A stretch of DNA of 64,000 bases from Aureimonas ureilytica DSM 18598 = NBRC 106430 (lineage in GTDB: Bacteria > Pseudomonadota > Alphaproteobacteria > Rhizobiales > Rhizobiaceae), in assembly GCF_000382705.1 (NCBI RefSeq), contig NZ_ARQE01000012.1, positions 1 to 64,000 of the forward strand. The letters are read 5' to 3'. The translations under genes were made by a program, and so were the position numbers. Of this stretch, positions 63,525 through 64,000 are shown piece by piece. Below the pieces are notes generated by a model. The model worked only from the letters and a program-made list of their open reading frames with translations. It ran no database searches and had not been told where the DNA came from. Numbering within the stretch: the first letter of the stretch is position 1; every line of letters starts with the position of its first letter.

Positions 63525-64000
63525 CACGCCACCTCCTTTCGGCGCGAGGCCATGATGAAGAACACGCAGAAGACGAGCACGATCAGGAGCATGACCCAGG
63601 ACGCGGCGGCGGCGAGCGTCAGGTCGAAGGCCAGGAACGAGGCCTCGAACGTGTAGACGGAGAGAAGCTTGGTCGCGTTGGCCGGCCCGCCGCCCGTCAT
63701 GACCCAGACGTTCTCGAAGGAGCGGAACTCGAAGATCGTCCGCAGCAGCAGGGCGACCACGACATAGGGCATCAGCAAGGGCAGCGTCACATGACGGAAG
63801 CTCTGCCAGCGGTTCGCCCCGTCGACGGCCGCCGCTTCCAGAGGCTCGCTCGGCAGCGACTGGAGCCCCGCCAGAAGCAGGATCGCGACGAAGGGCGCGT
63901 TCTGCCAGACATTGACGATGCCGACCGCGATGAGCGCGAGATCGGGATCGCCGAGCCAGACCGTGCGGGTGCCGAGCAGCGCGTTGACGAGCCCGTAGTT
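63524..64000 (-). CDS. Sugar ABC transporter permease, MalF-type (cut by window edge)
   Basis: The C-terminal part of a CUT1 permease; its start lies beyond 64000. Visible are VGIVNVWQNAPFVAILLLAG, the EAA loop PLEAAAVDGANRWQSFRHVTLPLL and the terminal helix pair. The stop overlaps the next permease start. The 5' end of the operon is outside the window. Confidence 0.92.
   Translation of the reverse strand, partial: NYGLVNALLGTRTVWLGDPDLALIAVGIVNVWQNAPFVAILLLAGLQSLPSEPLEAAAVDGANRWQSFRHVTLPLLMPYVVVALLLRTIFEFRSFENVWVMTGGGPANATKLLSVYTFEASFLAFDLTLAAAASWVMLLIVLVFCVFFIMASRRKEVA

Overview
The window is a GC-rich (by eye about two-thirds G+C), tightly packed chromosomal segment of an alphaproteobacterium, almost certainly of the order Hyphomicrobiales (Rhizobiales). 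The evidence is a PdhS-type cell-cycle histidine kinase, the alphaproteobacterial order DUF2948-hisD-UPF0262-LMW phosphatase, an Irr/ICE-like iron box, a tRNA-His without G-1 and with A73, an Agp2-type bacteriophytochrome, and the rpmH-rnpA-yidC-engB block. A family such as Aurantimonadaceae would fit, but this is a guess. No rRNA, prophage, plasmid gene or CRISPR array is visible. The only mobile DNA is the end of an IS630-family element at the left edge.

Layout, left to right. 0-2.5 kb: IS630 end abutting a CPA1 Na+/H+ antiporter, then tRNA-His. 2.5-6.2 kb: a phasin divergent from a large PdhS-like kinase with a candidate CtrA site in its promoter. 6.2-9.2 kb: iron(III) ABC uptake (binding protein and fused permease, ATPase missing) behind an ICE-like box. 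9.4-12.7 kb: AsmA-like protein plus an unknown exported protein. 12.7-21.4 kb: polyamine block, with potF-potG-potH-potI on the minus strand and puuA-puuB on the plus strand, flanking an LpxO-like hydroxylase/GNAT pair. 21.4-24.7 kb: heme oxygenase and a biliverdin phytochrome HWE kinase with fused receiver. 24.8-28.9 kb: Entner-Doudoroff operon zwf-pgl-edd. 29.1-42.7 kb: cell-surface polysaccharide functions (CapD/WbpM-like dehydratase, Wzz/GumC-like protein, secreted GH10 glycosidase, flippase, DUF6492 protein, GT2), with a sugar ABC transporter embedded.

42.8-45.6 kb: DUF2948-hisD-UPF0262-LMW phosphatase operon. 45.6-48 kb: AraC regulator divergent from a class C beta-lactamase-like serine hydrolase. 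48-52.3 kb: EmrAB-type efflux pair divergent from tetR-nudix, with a perfect palindromic operator between them. 52.3-56.1 kb: engB, CatB-like acetyltransferase, yidC, rnpA, rpmH. 56.5-58 kb: membrane histidine kinase. 58.1-58.4 kb: two identical tRNA-Arg(ACG) genes. 58.7-64 kb: a second CUT1 sugar ABC transporter with an enolase-superfamily sugar-acid enzyme, running off the right edge.

Functional themes are uptake and catabolism of polyamines (Pot plus Puu), sugar use by the Entner-Doudoroff route fed by two sugar ABC systems, biliverdin-based light sensing, exopolysaccharide synthesis, and iron acquisition. No convincing wholly new multi-gene system was found. The most original observations are regulatory sequences (CtrA-like site before the PdhS-like kinase, helically phased repeats before potF, dyads before zwf, emrA and the sugar transporter), the IS630 junction that supplies the antiporter stop codon, the kinase-less Wzz with a long acidic tail, a secreted GH10 enzyme inside a polysaccharide locus, and a conserved exported protein of unknown function beside AsmA.
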